Of a stretch of DNA of 64,000 nucleotides, positions 17,444-26,004 are shown one piece after another. The DNA is taken from positions 20,005-84,004 of the forward strand of contig JACRII010000073.1 in the NCBI GenBank assembly GCA_016235875.1. Direction: 5' to 3'. The translations under genes were made by a program, and so were the position numbers. How positions within the stretch are numbered: position 1 is the stretch's first letter; every line of letters starts with the position of its first letter. The stretch is from Planctomycetota bacterium. GTDB lineage: Bacteria; Planctomycetota; Brocadiia; Brocadiales; Brocadiaceae. The notes beneath the pieces are model-generated. The model saw only the letters and a program-made list of their open reading frames with translations, did no database searches and was not told the origin of the DNA.

Positions 17444-18396
17444 GATTTTTTCCCCGGTTTTAAACCCACCCAATCGGGGCATAATAAAATATGCCACCCT
17501 AAAAGCATGGCATATATAGATAACCGATAACGTAATTTTCGATTTTGAAATAATACGAATACATTGCTGATAAAGTTTGCGATAAAGTTTATCAGAATTT
17601 TTACTAAATAAAATGTCTTGAATACTCTATATGACACAATGGTTCTATTTTTTTTAAAAAAGATGTAGAGTGAACGACAATACTCTATCTGTGATTGCCA
17701 GGGCGCCATTTTCTTACTTTGTCCACCAAGGTGAATGACCCTGGCTTCGGGTAGATGATACACCTTCCAACCCGCCTTTTGCATACGGTAACACCAGTCG
17801 GTTTCCTCGAGGAAAAAGAAATAATCTTCATCCAATTTCCCGACATTTTTAATAGCCTCGTTTCTTATCATCATACACGCCCCAATAACTGATTCAACTT
17901 CCACAGGTTGTACGATGGATTGTTTCTTGCTTGGATATCTATAGGGGAAGAGCCATTGCAATAAACTTTTGTTAAAAAGCTCCGTTGCCAAAGTCGGATA
18001 GTTATCATAACTGTGTTGCCTTGTACCGTCTGGTTTTTCAAGTTGAGATCCGACAATTCCTACGTCTTTGTGCTGCTCTATGAATGAATGCATTACACGA
18101 ATAGCATTTTTATGCAAGAGTGTATCCGTATTTATTAATACGCTGTAGGTTGCTGCACTTTTTCCCAGGGCTTGATTCACAGCAGCGGCAAATCCCTTAT
18201 TTTCCTGATTCTCAATGACAATAACCTGTGGGAATCGTTCGCGTACTGCCTTAACGCTATTATCCAGAGAGCCATTATCTATTACATATATTTGGTAATG
18301 GATGCCAATAACCGTTGTATTAATAGAATCTATGCAGTTGAGTAATAACTGTCTTGTATTCCAGTTTACTATGATAAAACACAAGTCGTTTTTCAT
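17440..18396 (-). CDS. Family 2 glycosyltransferase, 5' end replaced by integrated element
   Basis: The 318-residue GT-A enzyme resembles rhamnosyltransferases (WbbL type): CFIIVNWNTRQ at the N terminus, VIDNGSLD, a DTD metal site in LINTDTLLH, and FFLEETDWCYRMQKAGW. A hydrophobic C-terminal region (about 250-300) may dock to the membrane. The left attachment repeat (18363-18383) encodes residues 6-11, so the start codon and first four residues come from the integrated element. The original 5' end survives at 28131-28140. No good ribosome-binding site precedes the present ATG. Confidence 0.85.
   Translation of the reverse strand: MKNDLCFIIVNWNTRQLLLNCIDSINTTVIGIHYQIYVIDNGSLDNSVKAVRERFPQVIVIENQENKGFAAAVNQALGKSAATYSVLINTDTLLHKNAIRVMHSFIEQHKDVGIVGSQLEKPDGTRQHSYDNYPTLATELFNKSLLQWLFPYRYPSKKQSIVQPVEVESVIGACMMIRNEAIKNVGKLDEDYFFFLEETDWCYRMQKAGWKVYHLPEARVIHLGGQSKKMAPWQSQIEYCRSLYIFFKKNRTIVSYRVFKTFYLVKILINFIANFISNVFVLFQNRKLRYRLSIYAMLLGWHILLCPDWVGLKPGKKS
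18363..18383. repeat. attL core (21-bp direct repeat)
   Basis: The sequence begins agtttacta and ends aaaacaca, identical to 28110-28130. On the minus strand it encodes C-F-I-I-V-N of the glycosyltransferase. Confidence 0.92.
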
Positions 18397-18504
18397 ATGT
18401 TTTGATATTTTCTTTTTTTCTTTGATTTTATCAATATTTTCAAGGCATTCAAGCAATTTCAATTTTAGTCTTGTTTTATCTCTTTTGATATGTTTTTACC
18501 ACCA

Positions 18505-18527
18505 GGTACGACATAAGTACGACATGA
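18505..18527. repeat. Integrase arm-type repeat pair, left
   Basis: There are two direct copies of gtacgacat 12 bases apart, matching 28009-28031 with one mismatch over 23 bases. It lies about 120 bases inside attL. Likely integrase or excisionase arm-binding sites. Confidence 0.6.
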
Positions 18528-18986
18528 AATGAGGGGGGTAGGGTGTGGACATTCACAGATGGATATTTATATATATTCCCCTCCGTATAGGTTTTTGACC
18601 AAAAGGGTTTTTCTGGTCTTGGCATCATCTTAAACTTGTCCTTATGAAAATGGGGAAGGGTCAAAATATGCTATTTCACCCCTATTCTAATAGCGAATTT
18701 AACACTTGGATTGCCTTAAACGTGATTGGGTCGTTGAACCGTTTTGGAATGTTAAAAACGCTAAGAAAACTAGGGGAAATGCTGAAAGAAAACTCGAATT
18801 GGTTTGACAAGTGTAGTAATGTTGCTAGAATACAGGCAAAACAACCTATACCTGTTATGAGTCATGGTCATAAAGGCTTGTCCTCGTGGAAACGGGGAAT
18901 GGTGATTAGACTTGGATGGAAACATCCATACAAAAGGCTGATTGTGGAAGCCATGACCTTCTGCAATTAGCCTTTTTTGTTTATCT
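18528..18986. other. Left-end region without a confident gene
   Basis: This stretch inside attL holds a possible 108-residue reading frame (18644-18970) with no ribosome-binding site, no recognisable domain and odd composition. I do not call it. It may carry the regulatory end of the element, including any promoter that now reads leftward into the glycosyltransferase gene. Confidence 0.4.
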
Positions 18987-19502
18987 ATGAGAAAACCAAA
19001 AACAGATTTATTACCTCAAGAATCAATTGAAAGCAAAATATTCTCTATTAGGGGTAAAAGGGTAATGCTCGACAAAGACCTTGCTGATCTTTATAGTGTT
19101 ACCACAGGTAATTTAAACAAGGCTGTAAGCAGAAATATAGAACGTTTCCCTGAAGACTTTATGTTTCAATTAACGAAAGAGGAATTCAAAAACTTGATAT
19201 TCCATTTTGGAACATCAAGCTGGGGTGGTACACGGAAATTGCCTCGTGCCTTTAGTGAGCAAGGGGTTGCTATGTTGTCAAGTGTTCTCAAAAGTAAAAG
19301 GGCTATCCAAGTAAATATCCAGATTATGAGGGCATTTATAAAACTCAAGGAAATGCTTGCGACTCATAAGGATTTAAAGCTAAAGATAGAAGAAATGGAA
19401 AAGAGGTACGATTACCAGTTTAAAATTGTCTTTGATGCTATAAAACAATTATTAGAGCCACCCGTAAAACCAAAAGGCAAAATAGGATTTCAAAAACCAT
19501 AG
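18987..19502 (+). CDS. ORF6N/KilA-N-type DNA-binding protein
   Basis: The 171-residue protein has an ORF6N domain in its first 90 residues (IESKIFSIRGKRVMLDKDLADLY, NLNKAVSRNIERFPEDFMFQLT, then KLPRAFSEQGVAMLSSVL), followed by a helical tail with a coiled coil (about 115-155). These proteins are common on phages and mobile islands and are thought to bind DNA as regulators. It is the first clear gene from the left end, suggesting a regulatory role in the element. Confidence 0.88.
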   Translation: MRKPKTDLLPQESIESKIFSIRGKRVMLDKDLADLYSVTTGNLNKAVSRNIERFPEDFMFQLTKEEFKNLIFHFGTSSWGGTRKLPRAFSEQGVAMLSSVLKSKRAIQVNIQIMRAFIKLKEMLATHKDLKLKIEEMEKRYDYQFKIVFDAIKQLLEPPVKPKGKIGFQKP

Positions 19503-19666
19503 GCTGGCAAGTGACCCGTATTTTAATCGGTCAACATAGAATTGTCTATTTCATAGACCATAATAAGAAAGTCATTACAGTACACAAAATAGGACACAGG
19601 CGGGATATTTGTAGATAGATTAAAAATTGTGATTATTTCTAAAATTTCTTTGAAGGAGGTATACCT

Positions 19667-20044
19667 TTGAAGAAACTAATTACTGTTATTATGTTATTGG
19701 TTTCAAGTGTTTGTTATGCTTCTTCAAATTATGATATTACTGGAACATGGAAAGGCTATTTCAATTCAGATGCCGGATATGCAAGGGTTACGTTGGAAAT
19801 AGAACAATACGAAGATGGTACAATTGTAGGTGATTGGACAGCTTCTGATGGATATGGCACGGTCGGAGGAAAACTCAAAGGACGTACACTAAAATTTAAG
19901 CTTGTCAGCGAAACATGTTCTGGACGTTATTCAGGCAGAGGAAATTTATCGAAAGACGGAATGCAAATAAAATATACACTTTCTGGTTCTAACGAGTGTA
20001 ATGGCGAGATAAGCGGGGGAGGGAAGTTGTACTATAAAGAATAA
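19667..20044 (+). CDS. Small secreted beta-sheet protein (cargo)
   Basis: The 125-residue product starts at TTG 19667 with a near-perfect aaggaggt. The signal peptide (about 1-19, ending CYASS) is followed by an all-beta domain with GTWKGYF, GDWTASDGYG, KGRTLKFKL and GGGKLYYKE, like small lipocalin-type or META-like sandwiches. Two cysteines (in SETCSG and NECNGE) could form a disulfide. Function unknown; likely periplasmic cargo. Confidence 0.7.
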   Translation: MKKLITVIMLLVSSVCYASSNYDITGTWKGYFNSDAGYARVTLEIEQYEDGTIVGDWTASDGYGTVGGKLKGRTLKFKLVSETCSGRYSGRGNLSKDGMQIKYTLSGSNECNGEISGGGKLYYKE

Positions 20045-20366
20045 GAAGAGAAAAACAGAAGGGAAAATTAAAAGTATCCCCTCATTATTTTGTTGGCACG
20101 CATAAACTGATAGACAATTTTGGCAATTAAAGGATAGTGAATCTAGACCCGGAAAGCCGACTCCAACGGCCTGCCCTTAATCCCTGCTTGAGTTTGCAAA
20201 CCTGCCATAAACTTGTATCAATCAAGAAGCAGAGTTGACGGGAGTTATAAGACTGGCACTGGAGGCTGTGGAAAGATTCGGGGAACAATTAAAGGAATAT
20301 ATAACAAGGATCAGTACGAGAGATACAAAAAAGCTAGTTAATGATAATTTTCTTTTAGGAGGACAA

Positions 20367-20807
20367 ATGGTCAATACAAAAACTGCGATAGTCGTAATAT
20401 TTAGTATTGTATTATTTTCAGGTTGTTCGGTCGGTATGGCTATAAGCGGTAAAAAAGACCCAAATCTTGGAGCAATCCATACAGGAACAACAAGGGGAGA
20501 AGTTGAGCTTCAATTAGGGTTTCCTGTAAAATCTGTAACTACACAAGAGGGAAGAAGAATTGATATTTATGAGTATGAAATTGGTAACGAGCCATCCGCA
20601 GGGCGTGCAGTGGGTCACGCAGCATTGGATGTATTAACTCTTGGAATCTGGGAAATTGCAGGTACTCCAATAGAAGCATTTCAAGGTAAAAAATACGAGA
20701 TGACCATAACATATTCAAAAGATGATAAAGTTGAGGCAATTAACTCAGCCGTAGTGACAAAAAAAGAAATCACAAACGAAAATTCAACACAATCGGGGAC
20801 ACAATAA
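20367..20807 (+). CDS. Lipoprotein with SmpA/OmlA-like motif
   Basis: The 146-residue product starts at ATG 20367 (aggagga upstream). The lipobox LFSGC places the lipid Cys near residue 19. The following GTTRGEVELQLGFPVKSV resembles the SmpA/OmlA (BamE-like) fold, and a glycine/alanine hydrophobic stretch (VGHAALDVLTLGIWEIAG) could be a second membrane segment. It is a probable envelope cargo protein, paired with the secreted protein upstream. The region 20045-20366 between them has no gene that I trust. Confidence 0.65.
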   Translation: MVNTKTAIVVIFSIVLFSGCSVGMAISGKKDPNLGAIHTGTTRGEVELQLGFPVKSVTTQEGRRIDIYEYEIGNEPSAGRAVGHAALDVLTLGIWEIAGTPIEAFQGKKYEMTITYSKDDKVEAINSAVVTKKEITNENSTQSGTQ

Positions 20808-20831
20808 TTTTAAGATTTACTAAGAAAAGAT

Positions 20832-20888
20832 ATTAAGGGATAGGGTAGCTCCCGAAAAGGATACTGTCCTGAGTATCTTTCCCTTAAT
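20832..20888 (+). promoter_or_regulatory. Candidate three-way-junction RNA structure
   Basis: The outer stem attaaggga (20832-20840) / tcccttaat (20880-20888) encloses hairpin gggtagctccc (843-853) and hairpin gatact-gtcctg-agtatc (860-877). It sits 34 bases before the start of the 388-residue gene. It could be a leader regulator or part of a small RNA; not a known class to me. Confidence 0.4.
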
Positions 20889-20922
20889 TTCTATTTTCAG
20901 GAGTCATTACAGGAGATGACGA

Positions 20923-22089
20923 ATGATAGAAGAAGAAAAGAACGAATTCAAAGAGAAAGCTTTTGAAATTGTTAAGGAAATAAAGCGAACGGACAATATC
21001 TTCTTACAAAAAAATGCTAAACTAAAAGGTAAACTTATAGCTGAGTTGGAAAGTATAGTAACAATTGATATACAAGAAAAAGTTAAAAAAACTTTAACCC
21101 GTCCAATACTATTTGTTGGTGATGTTTATAAGTCTATGCTTGCCGGGTGCTATGCTCATTGTGTTAGAAAAGTTGAATTTACGTTAACTCTTCCACCAAA
21201 AAGGTTAGATGAACTTTCGATTAAACACTCTGGAAATCCTGTCAAAAATTTTGAAATGGTAAGGCAGATGTCAAAAGATTTATCTGAAATAGAAGGAGAG
21301 TTTATATTCAAAGACTGTTTTGGTCAACCTATAGAAAAGCTTTGGTATGGGGATGATCCTGCTTATTGTCACGCAAGCGTGTTGAATTCTAATTGGAATA
21401 CTTATACTCAAAATACAGGTATAAAAAATTGGATAGAACTTTACAGGCTCGGAAAAACGTTGTTTCTGGTGTGCTTAGAGGGTAAGGACTCAAACGAATG
21501 TAAAGAGTTTGTCAAGAATATACGTGATATGAACTATCCAAAACCTGGTATTCCCAATAAACTGATTGTACATACAAATGATATAAATAAATTGCCGGAT
21601 TATTTTCCAGGAACGTTTGAGGTGATAGAGCTTGAACCAGAGAAACAAGACACACCGGTAAGCACACTACAAGAGGTTATTTCCTTCCCGACACCTCCCG
21701 GAACTCAATGGCACGAGGTAAAGATAAGTTTTACTGACAATGAAAATGTTAGCATAAGCGTAAGAGGTGGCAGGTCTGAAAGAAAGAACTATGCTGAGAT
21801 GGGATTTAAAGACAAAAAGACATGTAAACCTGTAAAATCGTGGAATACTCTTTTATACTTTAGCGAAAAAGAATGTTTGAAGTATTCACAGGATATTAAA
21901 AGCAAAACAGAAAAGGCTATCCAGGATTTACGGAAGCGTCTAAAAGCATATTTCAGGATAGTGGGTGATCCTATTGTTTTGGAACATGGGTACAAACCTG
22001 TTTTTAAAGTTTGCAAGAGTGAAAACGATAGTCGTTCCGTTCATGCCTATTCAAACGGCAATGTTTTAAACGAAAAAGAGGATGATTAA
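20923..22089 (+). CDS. 388-residue protein of unknown function (cargo)
   Basis: I do not recognise this protein. It has a charged helical N terminus (1-55), a mixed alpha/beta region (about 60-235), a small beta-rich region around SFPTPPGTQWHEVKISFTDN with RGGRSERKNYAEMGFKDKK (about 255-300) that resembles a winged-helix-type module seen at the end of various bacterial proteins, and a helical C-terminal part. It has no signal peptide or membrane segment. As the longest cargo gene of the element, next to a terminator, it could provide a host-selected trait such as defence; this is speculation. Confidence 0.6.
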   Translation: MIEEEKNEFKEKAFEIVKEIKRTDNIFLQKNAKLKGKLIAELESIVTIDIQEKVKKTLTRPILFVGDVYKSMLAGCYAHCVRKVEFTLTLPPKRLDELSIKHSGNPVKNFEMVRQMSKDLSEIEGEFIFKDCFGQPIEKLWYGDDPAYCHASVLNSNWNTYTQNTGIKNWIELYRLGKTLFLVCLEGKDSNECKEFVKNIRDMNYPKPGIPNKLIVHTNDINKLPDYFPGTFEVIELEPEKQDTPVSTLQEVISFPTPPGTQWHEVKISFTDNENVSISVRGGRSERKNYAEMGFKDKKTCKPVKSWNTLLYFSEKECLKYSQDIKSKTEKAIQDLRKRLKAYFRIVGDPIVLEHGYKPVFKVCKSENDSRSVHAYSNGNVLNEKEDD

Positions 22090-22120
22090 AACAAGCTAAG
22101 TTTTTTTAAGATAGAAAGGG

Positions 22121-22162
22121 AAAACCCTTGTTTGCCGAAAATTCGGTGACAGGGGTTTTTTT
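22121..22162 (+). terminator. Intrinsic terminator after cargo gene
   Basis: The arms aaaacccttgt / acaggggtttt enclose an inner ccga/tcgg stem and run into a T tract (22156-22162). It ends the cargo transcript before the replication module. The rest of 22163-22328 carries repeated gccgaaaattcgg-type sequence and no gene. Confidence 0.8.
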
Positions 22163-22328
22163 ATTTTCAGATTTTTCAAATATTTTTATCCGCTCTAAAA
22201 TCACCATTTAAGCCATATCTAAGCCATTCCTTTAAAATCAGTACCACCTAAAATGAATATTTCGGCGAAAATTCGGCAATAAGGGACATAGGGTTTTATT
22301 TTCCAATTCTACTATAAAAGGAAACGAT

Positions 22329-22541
22329 ATGACCGAACAATCCTTGACAAGCGAAAAACTTTTCACGATGTCTCAGGTTGTGCAAATTCTGAACATTCCA
22401 AAATATCGCCTGATTTACCTTTTCGATTCCCGGAAGCTGAGAGCGGAAGAGTTTCTGAAATTGCCAAATGGTGAAAGGGTATATCGGCAATCGGACATTG
22501 AAAAAATTAAGCGGGCATTATTTGAGGTGGGATCGAAGTAA
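22329..22541 (+). CDS. MerR/excisionase-type HTH protein
   Basis: The 70-residue protein has a winged helix-turn-helix: LFTMSQVVQILNIPKYRLIYLFDSRKL then GERVYRQSDIEKIKRAL. This is the MerR-like/excisionase fold used by small phage regulators. Its stop overlaps the first base of the next start codon (22541), so it heads the replication operon and may regulate it. Confidence 0.75.
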   Translation: MTEQSLTSEKLFTMSQVVQILNIPKYRLIYLFDSRKLRAEEFLKLPNGERVYRQSDIEKIKRALFEVGSK

Positions 22542-23233
22542 TGGCAAACCCACAAACTGAAAATGGTTATACGAAAATTGCAAATGAGATACTAGAAGCG
22601 TTGATTAAGACGGAAATGTCCGGTCATTGCTTTAGATTATGCCTTTTAGTCATTCGTAAAACTTATGGCTTTAACAAAAAGGAAGATGCCATTTCTCTAA
22701 GTCAAATGTCAAAAATATCGGGACTCGGCAAGGTAAGGTGTTCGCAAATAATAAACCTTTTGGAGTTACGGAAAATCGTAACCGTTACAGAAAAGTGTAA
22801 CGGTCTAGTCAAGAAATACAGATTTAACAAGAATTACGAGACGTGGAAGACCATATCAGAAAAGTGTAACCGTATCAGAAAAGTGAAACAGACCGTTACA
22901 GAAAACTGTAACTACAATATAAATAGTACAAAAGAAATATACAGTCCGAACTCTGTCGAGTTCCGACTAAGTGAACTTCTTCTTTCCTTGATCAGACAGA
23001 AACATGAAAATTTCAAACAACCAGACATTCAAAAATGGGCTGGTCACGTTGACAAGATGATTCGCATAGACAAGCGTCCTGTGGATGGAATTGAGAAAGT
23101 CATTACTTGGTGTCAAGCGGACTCGTTCTGGCAGACAAAAATTCTTTCGACACAAAATTTACGTGAAAAGTACGATCGGCTCTACTTGCAAGCCTTCAAC
23201 GGCAAATCAACACAACAAGCGAGGTATTACTAA
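22541..23233 (+). CDS. Phage O-type replication initiator
   Basis: The 230-residue protein begins with a winged helix similar to phage replication protein O: NGYTKIANEILEALIKT, LRLCLLVIRKTYGFNKKEDAISLSQMSK, GLGKVRCSQIINLLE. The C-terminal part (about 140-225) looks like a helicase-loader region (WAGHVDKMIRIDKRPVDGIEKVITWCQADSFW). O-type proteins melt the origin, often located within their own gene, and load helicase. The middle contains repeated EKCN/TENCN units, possibly reflecting iterons. The helicase-like gene follows two bases later. Confidence 0.8.
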   Translation: MANPQTENGYTKIANEILEALIKTEMSGHCFRLCLLVIRKTYGFNKKEDAISLSQMSKISGLGKVRCSQIINLLELRKIVTVTEKCNGLVKKYRFNKNYETWKTISEKCNRIRKVKQTVTENCNYNINSTKEIYSPNSVEFRLSELLLSLIRQKHENFKQPDIQKWAGHVDKMIRIDKRPVDGIEKVITWCQADSFWQTKILSTQNLREKYDRLYLQAFNGKSTQQARYY

Positions 23234-23235
23234 AG

Positions 23236-24018
23236 ATGAAAAACAAAGATTTAGCTACACAGTTTCTTGAATTATCAGAGTATCAGGGACAGGACAAAGT
23301 TGTCACGAGCTACGACATGAAGGCAATTATTGAGCAAATGCCAAAGGTTGTCCCTGTCATGTCTAAATTACCACAATTAGACAAGTATACCGGCGGCTTT
23401 GCATCGGGTGAACTGATAGCCATCTCCGGGCCCCGAAAAGCTGGAAAAACGTTATTTGCCCAAACGCTAACAACGAGCTTTGCAAGGCAGGATGTTATGA
23501 GTTTATGGTTTTCGTACGAACTGTGTTCCCGTGAATTTATTAACCGTTTCCCCGGTGAGTTGCCTGTTTTCGTGATGCCAGCGAAAATGAAGGCGCAGTC
23601 ACTGGAATGGCTACGAGCTAGGATTATTGAATCACTGGTTAAGTACGGCGTCAAAATGGTTTTCATTGACCACCTGCACTTCTTGTTTGACTTGGCACGT
23701 ATGAGGAATACAAGCATTGAAATAGGGCAAGTTATCAGAACTTTAAAAATAATGGCAATAGAGATGAACATTACAATATTTTTGATGTGTCACACGGCTA
23801 AACTCGACCCATATACCGAGCCGGGGGACGACGGCATTCGAGATAGCAGTTTCGTTAGTCAGGAATCAGATTCCGCCATTATGATTTGGCGTAACGTCCA
23901 GAGCGATAATGAGGCATGGCTTAAAGTATGCTTCCACCGAAGGACTGGCGTTCTCGAAAAAAAGATAAAATTTTTAAAGGTGGATGGACTTCTGAAAGAG
24001 GCCGTATGTATTCCATAA
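23236..24018 (+). CDS. DnaB-like RecA-fold ATPase
   Basis: The 260-residue protein carries one RecA-type ATPase domain: Walker A GPRKAGKT near residue 64, a Walker B-like VFIDHLHF near residue 153, and MCHTAKLDP. It resembles the C-terminal ATPase of DnaB or phage helicases but lacks the N-terminal DnaB domain, so it is about half normal length. It is likely the replicative helicase or loader of the element, encoded with the O-like initiator. It overlaps the zinc-finger gene behind it by 13 bases. Confidence 0.82.
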   Translation: MKNKDLATQFLELSEYQGQDKVVTSYDMKAIIEQMPKVVPVMSKLPQLDKYTGGFASGELIAISGPRKAGKTLFAQTLTTSFARQDVMSLWFSYELCSREFINRFPGELPVFVMPAKMKAQSLEWLRARIIESLVKYGVKMVFIDHLHFLFDLARMRNTSIEIGQVIRTLKIMAIEMNITIFLMCHTAKLDPYTEPGDDGIRDSSFVSQESDSAIMIWRNVQSDNEAWLKVCFHRRTGVLEKKIKFLKVDGLLKEAVCIP

Positions 24019-24494
24019 TTCAGACTGCAAAAGAATTTGGCGTTGATGTTCAATGGGCGGTTTTAAGACGCAAGGAATATCTCAATCAGAGGATTGCAGA
24101 ATTGAAAAATGACCAACAGTCAGCACTTCTGGCATTTTCAGGAAACAACGAACTCAATCGCTTCCTCTTGCTGGATTCAATGAGGTTTCTTGATAAAGAA
24201 ATCAAAAAATGTGAATCAGAATTGAATTTCAAAAATTCCAGAAATGGCAATCGTATCACGCAAAATGATATCGAACGAGTAAGGCAATATCCACTTGAAA
24301 ACCTTTTACAGAATATCCGTAACAATAAAACGAATTGTATAAGTGGATCGCACACAGACTCACGCCCGTCAATGGACGTGAGAAATAACTTTGCTTACTG
24401 CTATTCATGCGGCTGGCACGGGGATGCTATATCAGTTTATATGAAAATAAATTCCGTAGATTTTGTAACAGCCGTTAAGGCTTTAAATTCTTAA
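24006..24494 (+). CDS. CHC2 primase zinc-finger protein without TOPRIM domain
   Basis: The 162-residue product starts at ATG 24006 inside the end of the preceding gene. The C-terminal 75 residues form the CHC2 zinc-binding domain of DnaG-type primases (RVRQYPLENLL, NCISGSHTDSRPSM, CYSCGWHGDAISV). There is no room for a TOPRIM catalytic core, so it cannot prime alone. It may target a host primase to the element origin or be a split primase piece. The N-terminal helical region (1-80) is unrecognised. Confidence 0.78.
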   Translation: MYSIIQTAKEFGVDVQWAVLRRKEYLNQRIAELKNDQQSALLAFSGNNELNRFLLLDSMRFLDKEIKKCESELNFKNSRNGNRITQNDIERVRQYPLENLLQNIRNNKTNCISGSHTDSRPSMDVRNNFAYCYSCGWHGDAISVYMKINSVDFVTAVKALNS

Positions 24495-24513
24495 CACTTT
24501 TTTGGAGGTGAAA

Positions 24514-24714
24514 ATGAGTGAACTGAAGCTGCATGGAAATAACGGGCTTTTGAATATGGACGAGGCATCACAGTTTTTAGGTATCAAGAAATCAACGCTA
24601 TATTCCCTCTGTATGAAACGACAGATATCCTGTGTGAAAATCGGGCGACTGAATAGATTTCAAGTTTCGTCCCTGAATAAATGGATTGAATCACATATTC
24701 AGGAGGCTGTATGA
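24514..24714 (+). CDS. Excisionase/AlpA-like HTH protein
   Basis: The 66-residue protein starts at ATG 24514 after tggaggtg. It contains GLLNMDEASQFLGIKKSTLYSL and KIGRLNRFQVSSLNKWIES, the helix-turn-helix-17 excisionase family. Such proteins bend attachment-site DNA to promote excision or activate satellite genes. It overlaps the next gene by 4 bases (ATGA). Confidence 0.85.
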   Translation: MSELKLHGNNGLLNMDEASQFLGIKKSTLYSLCMKRQISCVKIGRLNRFQVSSLNKWIESHIQEAV

Positions 24715-25055
24715 CACCAGCAAAGGCGATAAAATTCGAGTGTAAATGTTGTATGGGTGGTACGAGGGGCATGAAATGCGATAGTGAAGTTTGTAAATTG
24801 AACAACAAGTCTTTATCACCTTTGAAAAGGATTAAAGCACATTGCTTGGGCTGTGTCGAAACGAGGAAAGAGGTAAAGGACTGCACGGGCAAATTACTTT
24901 CTGAAGACAGGCTTTGTTATTTGCATCCATACCGATTTGGACATAATCCAAAAAGAAAAGGTATCGGAAACTGTCAAGGCAATCCTAAATTTTTACAAAA
25001 AACAAAGAACTCACAATATGGTTTTGACGTCTGGAAATTGATTCGAGCATATTGA
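24711..25055 (+). CDS. Cys-rich phage-type protein
   Basis: The 114-residue basic protein has four Cys pairs: CKCC (residues 11-14), CDSEVC, CLGC and a later CTG/CYL region. The spacing suggests a double zinc knuckle. Comparable small Cys-rich proteins occur in phage replication modules, but I cannot assign a function. Start overlaps the excisionase stop. Confidence 0.7.
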   Translation: MTPAKAIKFECKCCMGGTRGMKCDSEVCKLNNKSLSPLKRIKAHCLGCVETRKEVKDCTGKLLSEDRLCYLHPYRFGHNPKRKGIGNCQGNPKFLQKTKNSQYGFDVWKLIRAY

Positions 25056-25083
25056 AAGAGGTTTTATACATAGAGGTCAAAGG

Positions 25084-25917
25084 ATGTTATTAAAAAGCCC
25101 TGTTAATCGCATAGGTGGAAAATATTACTTAGCTGGCTGGCTATCTGAGATGATTCCAAGTCACGTTTTGTATTGTGAACCCTTTTGCGGTGCTGGGCAT
25201 TTACTCTTTTCCAAAGAATTTTCTCCGGTGGAAATCCTAAACGATATTGACAGTCATTTGATAGGTTTCTTTGAACTCCTAAAGGATGATACGAAAAGGT
25301 CAAAGCTGATACAAACACTTGATAACATGCCGTATTCAAGAAGACTCTGGCAAGATATACGAATGAATTGGAAACAAGGGAATATCTCACAGGATGAAAT
25401 TGAGCGGGCGGCATGGTGGTATTATCTCAATAGAACGACATTTTCAGGCGACCAGAAGCGGGGCGGGTTTGCTATACCTTCCACTACAGGACGTAATCCA
25501 GCACAAAGCTATTATAATGCAATTGATGGCCTTGAGCATATTGCAAAGCGTTTGCGGGGCGTTACCGTGGAATGCTTAAATTATGCCAATTGCATCCAGA
25601 GATATGATTCAGAAACTACACTGTTTTATTGCGATCCACCTTATTTGGGTGTCGGGCATTATTACGGTAATGCCTTCACTCCGGATGACCACCGTACCCT
25701 TGCAAACCTCTTGCACGAGGTAAAGGGCGTGGTAATGGTTACACATTATCAGAATGCCTTATATGATGACTTGTACCAGGACTGGCATAAGTTTACTTAC
25801 GAGTCATTCAAAGGTAGTCACAAAGCTGGCGAGAACGAGAAAAAGCCGAAAACGGTCGAATGCCTTTGGACTAATTTTAAACCTGTAACGCAGGGGTTAT
25901 TCGATGCGATGGAATAA
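25084..25917 (+). CDS. Dam-type DNA adenine methyltransferase
   Basis: The 277-residue protein has the N6-adenine methylase order of D12-class enzymes: SPVNRIGGKYYL (SAM site), CEPFCGAGHLLFS, NDIDSHLIGFF, and the catalytic DPPY in LFYCDPPYLG near residue 182. These typically methylate GATC or a similar site. On a mobile element it may protect against host restriction or mark the origin. No cognate nuclease lies next to it. It follows the Cys-rich gene by 28 bases. Confidence 0.92.
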   Translation: MLLKSPVNRIGGKYYLAGWLSEMIPSHVLYCEPFCGAGHLLFSKEFSPVEILNDIDSHLIGFFELLKDDTKRSKLIQTLDNMPYSRRLWQDIRMNWKQGNISQDEIERAAWWYYLNRTTFSGDQKRGGFAIPSTTGRNPAQSYYNAIDGLEHIAKRLRGVTVECLNYANCIQRYDSETTLFYCDPPYLGVGHYYGNAFTPDDHRTLANLLHEVKGVVMVTHYQNALYDDLYQDWHKFTYESFKGSHKAGENEKKPKTVECLWTNFKPVTQGLFDAME

Positions 25918-26002
25918 TTTTAATGATTTCATACTTTGGGCGGTATCTTTTGAGTTAACATGGGCTGTTTGCTGGATGCTGTGGACGGGGTTACAGGGGT
26001 AG
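25904..26002 (+). CDS. Tiny hydrophobic peptide overlapping dam end
   Basis: The 32-residue frame starts at ATG 25904 inside the last codons of the methylase gene (different frame) and contains FILWAVSFELTWAVCWML, one membrane segment. It may be a translationally coupled membrane peptide. Support is only the coupling and composition. Confidence 0.35.
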   Translation: MRWNNFNDFILWAVSFELTWAVCWMLWTGLQG

Positions 26003-26004
26003 TT

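Noticed and set aside
18340..18400. tRNA gene as integration target of the element
   Set aside because: The repeated core codes for C-F-I-I-V-N of a glycosyltransferase on the minus strand; no tRNA fold or T-loop sequence is present.
18644..18970. 108-residue reading frame at the left end of the element
   Set aside because: No ribosome-binding site, no recognisable motif, and implausible composition; described as an unassigned region instead.
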